A stretch of DNA of 59,821 nucleotides from a virus: positions 1 to 59,821 of IMG/VR virus record IMGVR_UViG_3300045996_001015; one strand, written 5' to 3'. Under the pieces are notes generated by a model, which did not search any database, had not been told where the DNA came from, and saw only the letters and a program-made list of their open reading frames with translations. Both the position numbers and the translations under genes were made by a program. Within the stretch, counting starts at the first letter, position 1. Every line of letters starts with the position of its first letter. This document shows positions 32,601 to 39,446 of the stretch, piece after piece.

Positions 32601-33124
32601 TGTTGGGTGGCTTGCTAGGCGGCGACGGGCTTGGCAGTCAACTTACCGGGATGCTGAATCCCATGATCAAAGGCCCGCTAGAAGCAATGACCGGACGCTC
32701 CTTCTTTCAGGATCGAGAACTGATTGACCAAGATCCTGTGATGGGGCGAATCTTCTCAAACATCTTTGGAGGCGAACCGCCTAACACACGCACGGCTGAT
32801 CAATTGTTAATGAACGCAATCCCAACCCCACTGACAATCGCGAAACAACTTACCGACACTCGCAAGGGCGTTGGCGCGAAAGCCACGAACTTGCTGACAG
32901 GCATAAAAACCACGGACGTTCCTGACAAGGTTCAAGAGGCTCTTGGCCGTCAACAGCTTCAAGAGTTGTTGCGCACAATGGGAGGCCATAAATACGAGCA
33001 GTTCGTCATGCCGAAAGATGAACTTGCGAAACTACCACCTGATCAGCAGGAGAAAGCTAGAGTGATTCAGGCTCTTCTAAAAGAGTTGTCGGAGCGGGCG
33101 AAGAAACGGGCAAAGGCGGGATAA
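29675..33124 (+). CDS. Large ejection/polyvalent-type protein (1149 aa)
   Basis: Long, mostly helical protein. Residues about 25-125 are Gly/Ala-rich with membrane-active character (LGAIGYLGNIID, DPLTYLTLGASALVG). About 680-1000 resemble the LPD38-type domain of phage polyvalent proteins (FALMRPAFHTRNLVSGQVQNA, then DYRNLTDWEKSVPRRGMPFY). Such proteins are ejected into the host with the genome. It starts in a TAATG overlap and is the last gene of the rightward operon, overlapping the convergent gene at 33266 by 68 bp. Confidence 0.6.
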   Translation: MAYEYGVPGIFKSNRPDAPQEDEVYSWLKGAGLGAIGYLGNIIDTPGSFVRGLAAGEPGRAFTGLLNFGDRVSGKELAGLDDNPDSYLDDAGGIATEILLDPLTYLTLGASALVGKSGPIAKAAGLMPKAVRSGTELVKGAAELGTKTTLRELEKQAPENLAKILTAAEGQAKPGLLKRAVTKVTGHEFQPNDLVQRINDGLAAAPGAGGIVDEPLRAGVARLQIPGTEIGMNLGDSLAPKLDQFGDTFRYGNWLGALPESVNPLVQAATGPTGYTPDPTRLYDFNPIRTAAPYFQKSSWGSKTALGQLVGQEATQNVDALETSMRGDVFPVYEQWKQVPGNDTPQMIQSVQESLEQGAVGAAPQSFIDPYRQLMQDLPVKLETDRGIPLNELTDLGYMQRQQLPLPGVEVNPRNSAGRSRVNDPSHDSMIGREEFLRNQPTSILSRMSIDPEIVQSTLKPDEVRDLMLGKYGYSGFDQSLYDSLKQEVSDLEGQIAKSGSLPHDQVDSLIEALTKKQGEFGAQAKELANAGKLQDYMQNSVGDRYIIHGGGFGLFDSNPIELLDSRLSRTANAVGEADALFDAIPQQMFHGPAGADERLIPMEKALDQLGFAVDGKVTDGAINQIAKRIGKAFDPKGFSIPADVVEELARVRQAFKAPQEVNDFWKAIDKITAGFKTFALMRPAFHTRNLVSGQVQNAMNGLFSPFGTQAASRLMKGEEVPGLAKFLGLKMTDSEASREISKLAFVHDVIPGGASQLADMPGTVGKTILESIPGEIPVGVSLTTNTAKEMARSAIETAKHPIDSLKQLGTWFKDKYKAGELNPLKSRGVIGDESQFVGSVAQEQASRAIEGYNRLGAFIEGIRKGIDPAEAAKRVKNIQYDYRNLTDWEKSVPRRGMPFYSFQKNALPQVVSELAHNPGGPYGQLLRGINELQGEGQILPDHLKNTLAIPYGTNDEGDPRYITGLGLMPESSYGLLGGLLGGDGLGSQLTGMLNPMIKGPLEAMTGRSFFQDRELIDQDPVMGRIFSNIFGGEPPNTRTADQLLMNAIPTPLTIAKQLTDTRKGVGAKATNLLTGIKTTDVPDKVQEALGRQQLQELLRTMGGHKYEQFVMPKDELAKLPPDQQEKARVIQALLKELSERAKKRAKAG

Positions 33125-33266
33125 GTCTGCTCATCTTCTCGATCGCTTCTTCGTATGTTGCTGGAATGTAGTTTGGGTGTGTTGGATCATACAACATACG
33201 ACGGCATTCAAGTTCAATTGACTCATGAAGCCATTTCGTTACATCACTCTCGTTTAGATCAATCAT
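33057..33266 (-). CDS. Hypothetical protein (69 aa), last gene of the leftward region
   Basis: Acidic helical protein with a Pro-rich tail. Its 3' 68 bp lie inside the convergent 1149-aa gene, so its C-terminus is constrained by another frame; this lowers confidence. It is closely spaced after the 33648 gene. Confidence 0.45.
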   Translation of the reverse strand: MIDLNESDVTKWLHESIELECRRMLYDPTHPNYIPATYEEAIEKMSRLIPPLPVSSPAPTTLLEEPESL

Positions 33267-33273
33267 TTATCAC

Positions 33274-33648
33274 CTAAGTACAATAACAGTATCGAACCGT
33301 AAATGTTTCGCGACGAGCAGTGGGGTCAACTCCGTGTTTGTGGCGAAGATCCATTTCGGTATAACCCATTTTTCGGCCTCTCTTGATTTCAACGCCGTAA
33401 ACAGTGCTATCGTTAATCATTCGGTATCTGTGGCACTCGTCGCAGAAGCGACTATGTAAATCTTCACGTAAGTAAATCTCGCCAGGGTAATCCAAGTAAA
33501 TGCGTGAGTAATCGTTAATTGCCTGCACGATTATATCGAAAACAGATCGCTCTCTTTCCTTGGGCGGTTCTGTCTTTACTGGCTCAGCATCTGGCTCAAC
33601 GGTGGCGCAGGTTACGGCATTGCATTGTGTTTTAATAAACGGCCACAT
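33274..33648 (-). CDS. Hypothetical protein (124 aa)
   Basis: Begins MWPFIKTQ, a start shared with the gene at 47991. It contains CDECHRYR and a C-terminal CYC, which may bind metal. The ATG at 33648 follows the upstream stop by 1 nt; the frame opens earlier but inside the neighbouring gene. Confidence 0.55.
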   Translation of the reverse strand: MWPFIKTQCNAVTCATVEPDAEPVKTEPPKERERSVFDIIVQAINDYSRIYLDYPGEIYLREDLHSRFCDECHRYRMINDSTVYGVEIKRGRKMGYTEMDLRHKHGVDPTARRETFTVRYCYCT

Positions 33649-33649
33649 G

Positions 33650-33919
33650 TTACTGCTTCGCTTTCTTGTAATTTTTGACGTGTGACTTAATCGCGACTTC
33701 GTCATTCTCAATGATTGCATCGATCAGATCGCAATACAGAAAATGGAAACTCGGCTCTTTCGGTTTACGGCCACGCTTTTTCTTGTGCGACAGGAATTTG
33801 AAAACCTTGTCGAAATCGCTACGTCGCTGGAAGTGCAGAAACAATGGCTTCATCGTGTAAGCGAATGAATCGCGCGTATGCCGATCGATCGTTGATGTAA
33901 TAATTCTTTCAATGCTCAT
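33650..33919 (-). CDS. Small basic protein with AT-hook-like motif (89 aa)
   Basis: KKKRGRKPKEP near residue 46-56 matches the RGRxP core of an AT hook, a minor-groove binder. The remainder is helical and basic at the C-terminus. Its ATG directly follows the TAG of the 41-aa membrane protein gene (TAGATG). DNA binding is inferred. Confidence 0.55.
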   Translation of the reverse strand: MSIERIITSTIDRHTRDSFAYTMKPLFLHFQRRSDFDKVFKFLSHKKKRGRKPKEPSFHFLYCDLIDAIIENDEVAIKSHVKNYKKAKQ

Positions 33920-34045
33920 CTACCAACTCCCAGAGTGAACATGCTTGATTAACGAGACGAGCAACCAGAGGTTTAACGAAAAAACAGTTGCCAGAAAAAC
34001 CAGACACGCGATCAGCAGCAGAAATCCGCGAACGTACTTTTTCAT
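33920..34045 (-). CDS. Small membrane protein (41 aa)
   Basis: MKKYVRGFLLLIACLVFLAT followed by a second apolar stretch: a signal-anchor or one to two membrane segments with a positive N-terminus. The start overlaps the previous stop (ATGA) and the stop abuts the next ATG, so both ends fit the operon. It could be a holin-like or membrane regulator peptide. Confidence 0.55.
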   Translation of the reverse strand: MKKYVRGFLLLIACLVFLATVFSLNLWLLVSLIKHVHSGSW

Positions 34046-34269
34046 GTCAACACAATCCCGTCATGTCGAAGGCCAGGATCAACGACAATAGCAGAATCAA
34101 ACAGTTTGATGCCGTGAACACTGTTGATCGGATCAGGAATGAGTGTACCGCCAAGGGCTTCGTGAAGTTGGCTGGCAATCGAGTATCCGATGCGGAATGC
34201 CTTAGGATATTCGCTGCGCATTTGATAAAAGTTGTTCGACATATTCTTTAGTCGCTGGTCAATCCTCAT
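34042..34269 (-). CDS. Hypothetical protein (75 aa)
   Basis: Helical, positively charged N-terminus (MRIDQRLKNMSNNFYQMRSE). Overlaps the upstream gene by 11 bp. Not recognised. Confidence 0.55.
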   Translation of the reverse strand: MRIDQRLKNMSNNFYQMRSEYPKAFRIGYSIASQLHEALGGTLIPDPINSVHGIKLFDSAIVVDPGLRHDGIVLT

Positions 34270-34450
34270 CGTCGTCCTCTCTTAAATCTTTCAAGCTTGG
34301 CTCCACAACGACATTCAAAAACACGCCGGTTTGCAAAAGCTCTTTCATGAACCATTGAGTGCGAATTCGATTGGTTTCGATAATCTCGGTCACGGTCATT
34401 GCTGGGCCGCTTGATTTCAGTCTCACGGTGTCGCCGGGCGCGTAGGTCAT
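34259..34450 (-). CDS. DUF2158/YodC-like small protein (63 aa)
   Basis: GDTVRLKSSGPAMTVTEI and TQWF match the core pattern of the DUF2158 family, a small SH3-like beta barrel (GDVVxLKSGGPxMTV...CxWF). The family has no established function. The C-terminus is very acidic (DLREDDDED). Confidence 0.7.
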   Translation of the reverse strand: MTYAPGDTVRLKSSGPAMTVTEIIETNRIRTQWFMKELLQTGVFLNVVVEPSLKDLREDDDED

Positions 34451-35169
34451 TTTGTTTCGCCCTTTGTGATGCTTCGCAAAACAGACGGCGGATACCCCAG
34501 GCGACGCCGATAATAAAGACCGAAGGCTGCCTGTTTACAACCAAGATCCTTGCAAATTTCAAAAACTCTTTTCGATTGAAGAAGTTTTTTGAGTTTAGGT
34601 ATGCTTGGGTATTTTGTCTTTGTTCTCGAATCAACAAATAAAGGTTTTTCGGTGTTTTTCAACGGCTTTATGCCGTGCCGTTTCATTTCGCTCGATAATT
34701 TGTCCGTGCATACATTAAGTATGCGTGCGGTGTTCTTTAGTGTATTGCGAGCGATCAAGCTTTCGATCGCGTCCTTGTCTAAATTTTTTCGCGTCTCTTT
34801 GAATTTGAAGTTCGACGGATGCGTGTTTAGGTAGTTCCCGTCAATGCATGTCAATTGCTCAGACTTCGTGAGGAACCTACCCAGCTTCTTTTCAAAACGC
34901 AATTTATAGATAGCCACACGACCAAACTTGTCGGCGTGAGGGTGATCCGGTGAATATTTCCTTAGCTCTCCACGAGCCCCAACGACAATCTCTTTCCAAC
35001 GATAGCACTCCTGCCCCTTGAAAGGGCCTTTTTTTCTCAGTGGAATGCCGAATTCCCGTAGCCGTGCAGCAATTGTTGTATCAACAACGCCGAACATTTT
35101 TGCTATCGTGGTTGTACTAAGTTTTCTTTTTTCGTACAGACGCCGAAGCGTTTTTGGTGTGATTTTCAT
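34447..35169 (-). CDS. HNH-like protein with degenerate active site and HTH segments (240 aa)
   Basis: N-terminal HTH (TIAKMFGVVDTTIAARLREF), then HPHADKFGRVAIYKLRFEKKLGRFL and LTCIDGNYLNTHPSNFKF. The last resembles the HNH homing-endonuclease core, except that the usual His-His before the ILDGN-type turn is Thr-Cys. The C-terminal segments look like further helical DNA-binding repeats. It may be an inactive homing-type endonuclease kept as a DNA-binding protein. It overlaps both neighbours by 4 bp. Confidence 0.55.
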   Translation of the reverse strand: MKITPKTLRRLYEKRKLSTTTIAKMFGVVDTTIAARLREFGIPLRKKGPFKGQECYRWKEIVVGARGELRKYSPDHPHADKFGRVAIYKLRFEKKLGRFLTKSEQLTCIDGNYLNTHPSNFKFKETRKNLDKDAIESLIARNTLKNTARILNVCTDKLSSEMKRHGIKPLKNTEKPLFVDSRTKTKYPSIPKLKKLLQSKRVFEICKDLGCKQAAFGLYYRRRLGYPPSVLRSITKGETK

Positions 35170-35558
35170 TTCGCCTTCCTCAGCAGTCCGCTACTTCTCA
35201 GAACTTCCCAAATCTCGGTATGTGAATTCACGTCGATTCCAGGACAGGTCAAAATATTCGCAGGCCACGCATCGGCGATATGGCCCAAGGTTTCAAAACC
35301 GCCCTCATCGAGCGCGGCTACAACATTCGCATTAAGTCGCGTGTACTGCACGGGAATTAAACGCGGATTTTTCAGGTGCGCATTCATGATCCGCTTGTAA
35401 TCGCAGCCGACTTCACTCAACGCCTTCCCAGCCGACTCAAAATTACAGTTCCGCAAATTGCATTCAACGCGATAGATAGCCACACGAACGATCTCGTCAC
35501 GTATTCCCGAAAAGAACTTTTCTCTCCGCGTCTGAAAGTAATCTGACATTCGGATCAT
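35166..35558 (-). CDS. Protein with RNA polymerase alpha-CTD-like helix-hairpin-helix (130 aa)
   Basis: Residues about 73-125 (VVAALDEGGFETLGHIADAW, then LTCPGIDVNSHTEIWEVL) follow the alpha-CTD pattern in which the N-C-L...G...T...L helix is followed by a G-x-x-S/H-x-x-E-I hairpin. In host RNA polymerase this domain binds DNA and activators. A second such protein is encoded at 41596-42000. A role in transcription control is inference. Confidence 0.5.
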   Translation of the reverse strand: MIRMSDYFQTRREKFFSGIRDEIVRVAIYRVECNLRNCNFESAGKALSEVGCDYKRIMNAHLKNPRLIPVQYTRLNANVVAALDEGGFETLGHIADAWPANILTCPGIDVNSHTEIWEVLRSSGLLRKAK

Positions 35559-35567
35559 GGGTCGAGG

Positions 35568-35843
35568 TTAGTATCCTAGCCGTTTCAATTCGTCGCGAAT
35601 CCGGTTCTTCGTGCATTCCCAGACTTCGCGTGTTGATTCAATTTTCTCATCGTAGGCCGATTTCCAGCCTTGATAGAAATTGTTTCTCAGAACGGGCTGG
35701 CTATCGTAAACCGTTGGTGTCTTGTTCGGTGTCGCGGCGGTGTAAGGTAACTGTGAACGCTTGAACGTCCCGTAAAGCCGAACAAACTGGTCATAGCCCT
35801 CTTGCTGGGCCTGCTGAATCTCAAGTGTTGTTGGCCGCGACAT
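35568..35843 (-). CDS. Hypothetical protein (91 aa)
   Basis: Hydrophilic, helical (TLEIQQAQQEGYDQFVRLYG at the start; CTKNRIRDELKRLGY at the end). Contains a short NNFYQGWKSAYDEK segment typical of small phage proteins that begin with a GY motif. Function unknown. Confidence 0.6.
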   Translation of the reverse strand: MSRPTTLEIQQAQQEGYDQFVRLYGTFKRSQLPYTAATPNKTPTVYDSQPVLRNNFYQGWKSAYDEKIESTREVWECTKNRIRDELKRLGY

Positions 35844-35856
35844 CCTTGCCTCCGTG

Positions 35857-36303
35857 CTATTGCTTCTCGATCTTCTTCTGTTCGACGTTCATGGTGTCGA
35901 TGTGAACATTCGTAGGCTTATTGGCCGCCGTGTAATTGATGCACTGAACCGCCGCAAGTTTATCCGCCATCTTGTCAACGCTCTCAGCAAATCGATCTTG
36001 CGAATCAGTGAACTTATTCACCGCTTCACGCAAGTCTTTTTCTCGCGCTTCTCCCGATACAAGCGTTCGTTCAATTGCTTGAATCAAATACGCTCTCTCG
36101 GCTGCCCGAACGCTATCGAGGGCAGCAGCAGACACGTCAGCACGTTTATCAGCACGTCCTAGCAGCATCTTGAACGCGGTGGCGAACATCGTGGCGATTG
36201 TGGCACCGGCGACGATGATATAACCCCATGCTCCGTCTGGACTGGTAGGAGTCGCGTCTGCGATCAGTGGTTCGACAAATGGTAAGTGCATATCTTTGTT
36301 CAT
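35857..36303 (-). CDS. Membrane protein with coiled coil, holin-like candidate (148 aa)
   Basis: One clear membrane helix at about 25-47 (WGYIIVAGATIATMFATAFKMLL) preceded by a short external-type N-terminus and followed by a long charged coiled coil (about 55-120). The topology fits a type III-like holin or a membrane scaffold. It is the first gene after the tRNA-bearing gap on this strand. Confidence 0.5.
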   Translation of the reverse strand: MNKDMHLPFVEPLIADATPTSPDGAWGYIIVAGATIATMFATAFKMLLGRADKRADVSAAALDSVRAAERAYLIQAIERTLVSGEAREKDLREAVNKFTDSQDRFAESVDKMADKLAAVQCINYTAANKPTNVHIDTMNVEQKKIEKQ

Positions 36304-36526
36304 CCTTGAATCTCATTCTATTTTGACTCTGCAAAGGCGTTAAATCAGTATTGCGTCAATGGGTTGAATCGCTACACTTCGCCGGTCACTCTGGCCGTAC
36401 ATCGGCTAGTTTGACGGCCTGGGCGTGGTTCGCGCCGCGCTCAGGCACTCTTTCGTACTTGTTCTACGATTTGCACAGTCTAAATCCGACCAAATCGTCG
36501 CTGTGAGTTCGTCATGAACTCCGAAA
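36304..36526. other. Intergenic sequence beside the tRNA-like gene
   Basis: No gene seen. GAGTTC-GTCAT-GAACTC (36505-36521) forms a 6-bp hairpin just downstream of the tRNA-like gene on the minus strand, without a T run. Confidence 0.4.
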
Positions 36527-36604
36527 AACACTGGATTGGATTTGAACCAACGACCCTCCGCTGCGGTACCGAGCGGTGCTCTCGCCAGGCTGAGCTACCA
36601 GTGC
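36527..36604 (-). tRNA. tRNA-like gene with a 9-nt anticodon loop (isotype undetermined)
   Basis: The acceptor arms GCACTGG and CCAGTGT pair over 7 bp (end pair G-U). The D-arm GCTC-AGCCTGGCGA-GAGC and T-arm GTTGG-TTCAAAT-CCAAT are canonical. The anticodon stem CCGCT/AGCGG (36572-36576 with 36558-36562) encloses CGGTACCGC, nine bases instead of seven, with no clear U33. CCA is not encoded. It may be a non-decoding tRNA, a decoy, or a decayed gene. Confidence 0.55.
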
Positions 36605-36775
36605 AAAAACCAGAATCCTATCGATTGCTCGAACGCCAACATGAGTTGACTATTCGGATTCTGTCGTGTCAGTCACGGCCTTGGCCAATTGGGAGTTTCG
36701 CAACTCAGTTTCAGGTCGTGACAATTTCAATCCCCGCCGTCAGCATTCTGGTCATCGGGCGGGAGTGAGTGGACG

Positions 36776-37141
36776 TTAGGGAACGTTGTGATAAGTTCCA
36801 GGTGTCTTGTGCTCGCAATGCTTCACGTCCTTTTTCTTAAAGTCGATCAACATTGTGTTATCTGGGCATGGCTTGAACACGATCAAATCGCAATGCTCAT
36901 CGGCACCTTCTTTAACCACTTTCGCCATATAGTGTTCGCCCTTGTTTTCTTCCAAATCGCACACGTAACAAACATTTTGACCTAACATGATTTCACCTTT
37001 TGGGATGTTGATTTCTTTCATCAGAACTCGGCGAATTGCTTCGTTCATAGAAAGACCTTGTGTATCCGAATATTTTTTAATCGCATCGTACTCATCGCGA
37101 ATCACACGCAAAGCGATTTGCTTGATCCACGTTTTCGCCAT
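36776..37141 (-). CDS. Ribbon-helix-helix regulator with Cys/His C-terminal region (121 aa)
   Basis: Residues 1-46 (KTWIKQIALRVIRDEYDAIK, then GLSMNEAIRRVLMKE) fit a ribbon-helix-helix DNA-binding domain. The C-terminal region carries CYVCD, EHCD, CP and HCEH, probably a metal site. The ATG at 37141 has GAGGG upstream and overlaps the previous stop (TAATG). Confidence 0.6.
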   Translation of the reverse strand: MAKTWIKQIALRVIRDEYDAIKKYSDTQGLSMNEAIRRVLMKEINIPKGEIMLGQNVCYVCDLEENKGEHYMAKVVKEGADEHCDLIVFKPCPDNTMLIDFKKKDVKHCEHKTPGTYHNVP

Positions 37142-37386
37142 TACCGGCACCCTCTCTTACCCAACCTTGCACATCGCGCGACGAACTTCACCGCTTTGCC
37201 AGCACCACGTACAGCGGCTTTACCAACGCCGAATCCTTTTGCGGTAACCGACTTCAATGGCCTTTTATCACTCGCAGCGTACGCACCAGCAGCACGTTGT
37301 GGCCCGCATGGACAGGCCGCTTGACTGACCGACACTGAACCGATCAGCAGGGCGATGGCGATGATGAACTTGATGAACAGTGGCAT
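37141..37386 (-). CDS. Exported small basic protein (81 aa)
   Basis: Signal peptide MPLFIKFIIAIALLIGSVSV with a cleavage site after SQA, then a mature part rich in Lys, Arg, Gly and Ala with cysteines at ACPCG and near the C-terminus (CARLGKRGC). GGAG lies 7 nt before the ATG. It could act on the envelope; no family recognised. Confidence 0.6.
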   Translation of the reverse strand: MPLFIKFIIAIALLIGSVSVSQAACPCGPQRAAGAYAASDKRPLKSVTAKGFGVGKAAVRGAGKAVKFVARCARLGKRGCR

Positions 37387-37405
37387 AGGGTTCTCCGTTA
37401 AGGGG

Positions 37406-37681
37406 TTAAGTGGCTGCTTGTGATTCGAGTATTTCATTTGCAACAAGCGTTGCATATCCGGCAATGTCGTGCCATGAGTCGTGGTAGTTCGGGTCGCCGT
37501 TAAGAATCCGGCCTATCTTATGTGCAATCATTTCAAGTGCTTCAGTTTGAGATGGGTTTAACTCGCCCCAGCCATTTGTCTCACGCATCACCACCTTAAT
37601 GACTTGTGTGATTGACGCATGACTCTTAAATTCACCGTAGCGACTGCCTCGCTCTTTCAGTGTTGCGTCGATGTTGCTCAT
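37406..37681 (-). CDS. DUF6378-like phage protein (91 aa)
   Basis: IDATLKERGSRYGEFKSHA, then QTEALEMIAHKIGRILNGDP and DSWHDIAGYATLV match the conserved pattern of DUF6378-type phage proteins, all-helical and with acidic residues reminiscent of nucleotide pyrophosphohydrolases. GGGA precedes the ATG at 37681. Function unproven. Confidence 0.75.
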   Translation of the reverse strand: MSNIDATLKERGSRYGEFKSHASITQVIKVVMRETNGWGELNPSQTEALEMIAHKIGRILNGDPNYHDSWHDIAGYATLVANEILESQAAT

Positions 37682-37683
37682 AC

Positions 37684-38184
37684 TTAACATCCCATTCCTT
37701 CGGCAAGTTCGATAATTGTTTTCGGCCCGCTTCTCTGACGAATCGCCTGCGGTGTCATGCCCAACGATGCGGCCACTTCCAAGTCACCAAGTCCAGGTAC
37801 ATTCGCCGTGACCATCATCACTTCGCTTGGATCAACACCGAGCACTTCGCACACTGTGAGGTACGCTCGCGGATCGGGCTTGAACACGCGGTTTGCTTCG
37901 AGTGGAATAATTGCATCCCATTCAATACCATTGAGATCAGCAATCGCGCGTAGCAAGCGAAGCGGCCCATTAGCACACGTCACAACGATGAAATATTCTT
38001 TCAGTCGTGCAATTCCTTCCGCTGAATCTGGAAATGCTGGCAACGTCTTCCATGATTCCGGCAGTACGAGCGGCGACCAGTCAGGCTTGCGGATATGCTC
38101 GCCATACGCCCGTAGTTCTTCTCGCGGCACGTTGCTCATGTCAACGACCGTTCCGAACACGTCGAAGGCGATAACCTTGATCAT
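37684..38184 (-). CDS. HAD-superfamily hydrolase (166 aa)
   Basis: Motif I is DVFGTVVD (Asp8, acidic partner position replaced by Phe as in haloacid dehalogenases), motif II VVTCANG near 67-73, the motif III Lys is Lys102 (VFKPDP), and motif IV is GLGDLEVA with Asp134. The small cap suits a type II haloacid dehalogenase or phosphatase. It overlaps the upstream thioredoxin gene by 4 bp. Substrate unknown. Confidence 0.75.
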   Translation of the reverse strand: MIKVIAFDVFGTVVDMSNVPREELRAYGEHIRKPDWSPLVLPESWKTLPAFPDSAEGIARLKEYFIVVTCANGPLRLLRAIADLNGIEWDAIIPLEANRVFKPDPRAYLTVCEVLGVDPSEVMMVTANVPGLGDLEVAASLGMTPQAIRQRSGPKTIIELAEGMGC

Positions 38185-38591
38185 TTAATAAACTCCCGTA
38201 TCTCTCCCTCGGACTTCGGCCCGATGAGATGCTTGTGCTTCCAAACGCCTTTGACCTTGAAATAAATCACTAACTGCGGGATCGACGTGCCATCGAGCAA
38301 CTGACCAGCCAGCTTGGAATCCGCGTCACAGTCCACGTGAATGTACTTCGCGCCCATTCGATCGAGCCTCGCTTGCATCTCGTGGCATGGCTTGCACCAC
38401 ACGGTTCCCAAGTGAACGAGCAAAGGCTTGCCAGACTCCATTGAGGCAGCGTAAGCGGTGGCATAGGTTTTCGGTTCTTCAATCTTGGCTTCGACCTTCA
38501 ACACAACAATAGGCTGAGCAAACGTCACCACCGCGCAAACCGTGAGGATCGCGAGGAACAGCACTATTGTTAGCGGATGAATGTGTTTCAT
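38181..38591 (-). CDS. Exported thioredoxin-fold protein (136 aa)
   Basis: N-terminal signal or anchor (TIVLFLAILTVCAVVTFA), then a thioredoxin domain with the active site WCKPC (Cys66, Cys69) and the cis-Pro at 105 (TSIPQL). It likely acts in the periplasm as a thiol-disulfide enzyme. It sits just after the C1 peptidase gene, suggesting redox help for that peptidase or another exported protein. Confidence 0.8.
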   Translation of the reverse strand: MKHIHPLTIVLFLAILTVCAVVTFAQPIVVLKVEAKIEEPKTYATAYAASMESGKPLLVHLGTVWCKPCHEMQARLDRMGAKYIHVDCDADSKLAGQLLDGTSIPQLVIYFKVKGVWKHKHLIGPKSEGEIREFIK

Positions 38592-38594
38592 TGG

Positions 38595-39446
38595 TTACGC
38601 TGAGTGTGCCAAGATACAAAGCTGATCGTCCGCCATTCCATGATTGAATGTTCGTGTGACTAAATGCGGAGTTCCGTCACTTGAATAGTTGTCGAGGTCA
38701 AGGAAACCGAATTCGCCGTTAGGCAAAACAAGCCCCCCGATCGTGGTAGTTTGGTGGCCGATTCTGTTGTATCCCGATGGAATAACCCAAGGGATCGGTT
38801 GCAAGCAAGCCGACATCTTCTCGTCATTGCTTCTCGGTGTTAATTCAATAACATCGGTTGGCTTATACTTTGCCGCATTGTCGCGACTCGGCTCAAAATA
38901 CTGACGACATCGAATCGCGTTCTGATTGTCTCTGGCGCATGTTGATGTGCCAGGAACACCGAACGGCCAGAATTCACGGCTTGCTACACCATGCTCGATC
39001 GCATAGTTGATTGCATTCACCCCCCAGCCGCCAACGTCACGATAGCCATTGATCGGGCCTGACACGCTGTAAGGACTTAGCTCCACAAACGGCAATCCAG
39101 CAAGCAATCGTGCGATCATAAGAGGCTGGCTAATCGACCCAAACGCCCAACATGAATTTGTTGGGTGTTGATTCTGCCATCCCTTCGGTGCCTCGCGGTT
39201 GATGATGTCGATCGGTCGAATTTTTTTTCGCTGTTGTTCCTCAATGCGTTCCTTCCACTGGTCGCGTGGAATCAGCAATTCCTTAGGAAACTCCCTTGAA
39301 TTCTTGATCGAACCTCGCGGTACGTCGTCGTAATTCCTGGCCGTGTAGCCAGACTCCGATACACCATTAGCATCGATATGCTTGACGAATTTCCAGTGTG
39401 TTGAATCGTCGTGAATCTCGCCGAAAATTTCAGATACGAATGCCAT
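38595..39446 (-). CDS. Papain-like (C1-type) cysteine peptidase (283 aa)
   Basis: NQHPTNSCWAFGS supplies the oxyanion Gln93 and catalytic Cys99. His231 lies in RIGHQTTTIGGL and Asn253 (or Asp252) in FLDLDNYS, matching the papain order Gln-Cys-His-Asn. No signal peptide is visible, so export would need lysis or a holin. No lysozyme, amidase or other muralytic gene was recognised in the window, making this a candidate lysis or virion-maturation enzyme. It overlaps the upstream membrane protein by 1 nt. Confidence 0.75.
   Translation of the reverse strand: MAFVSEIFGEIHDDSTHWKFVKHIDANGVSESGYTARNYDDVPRGSIKNSREFPKELLIPRDQWKERIEEQQRKKIRPIDIINREAPKGWQNQHPTNSCWAFGSISQPLMIARLLAGLPFVELSPYSVSGPINGYRDVGGWGVNAINYAIEHGVASREFWPFGVPGTSTCARDNQNAIRCRQYFEPSRDNAAKYKPTDVIELTPRSNDEKMSACLQPIPWVIPSGYNRIGHQTTTIGGLVLPNGEFGFLDLDNYSSDGTPHLVTRTFNHGMADDQLCILAHSA

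Noticed and set aside
38595-39446. Capsid maturation protease
   Set aside because: The papain-like gene is far from the head genes, in the early/middle region, and no capsid prodomain is visible; a lysis-related role fits better, though unproven.
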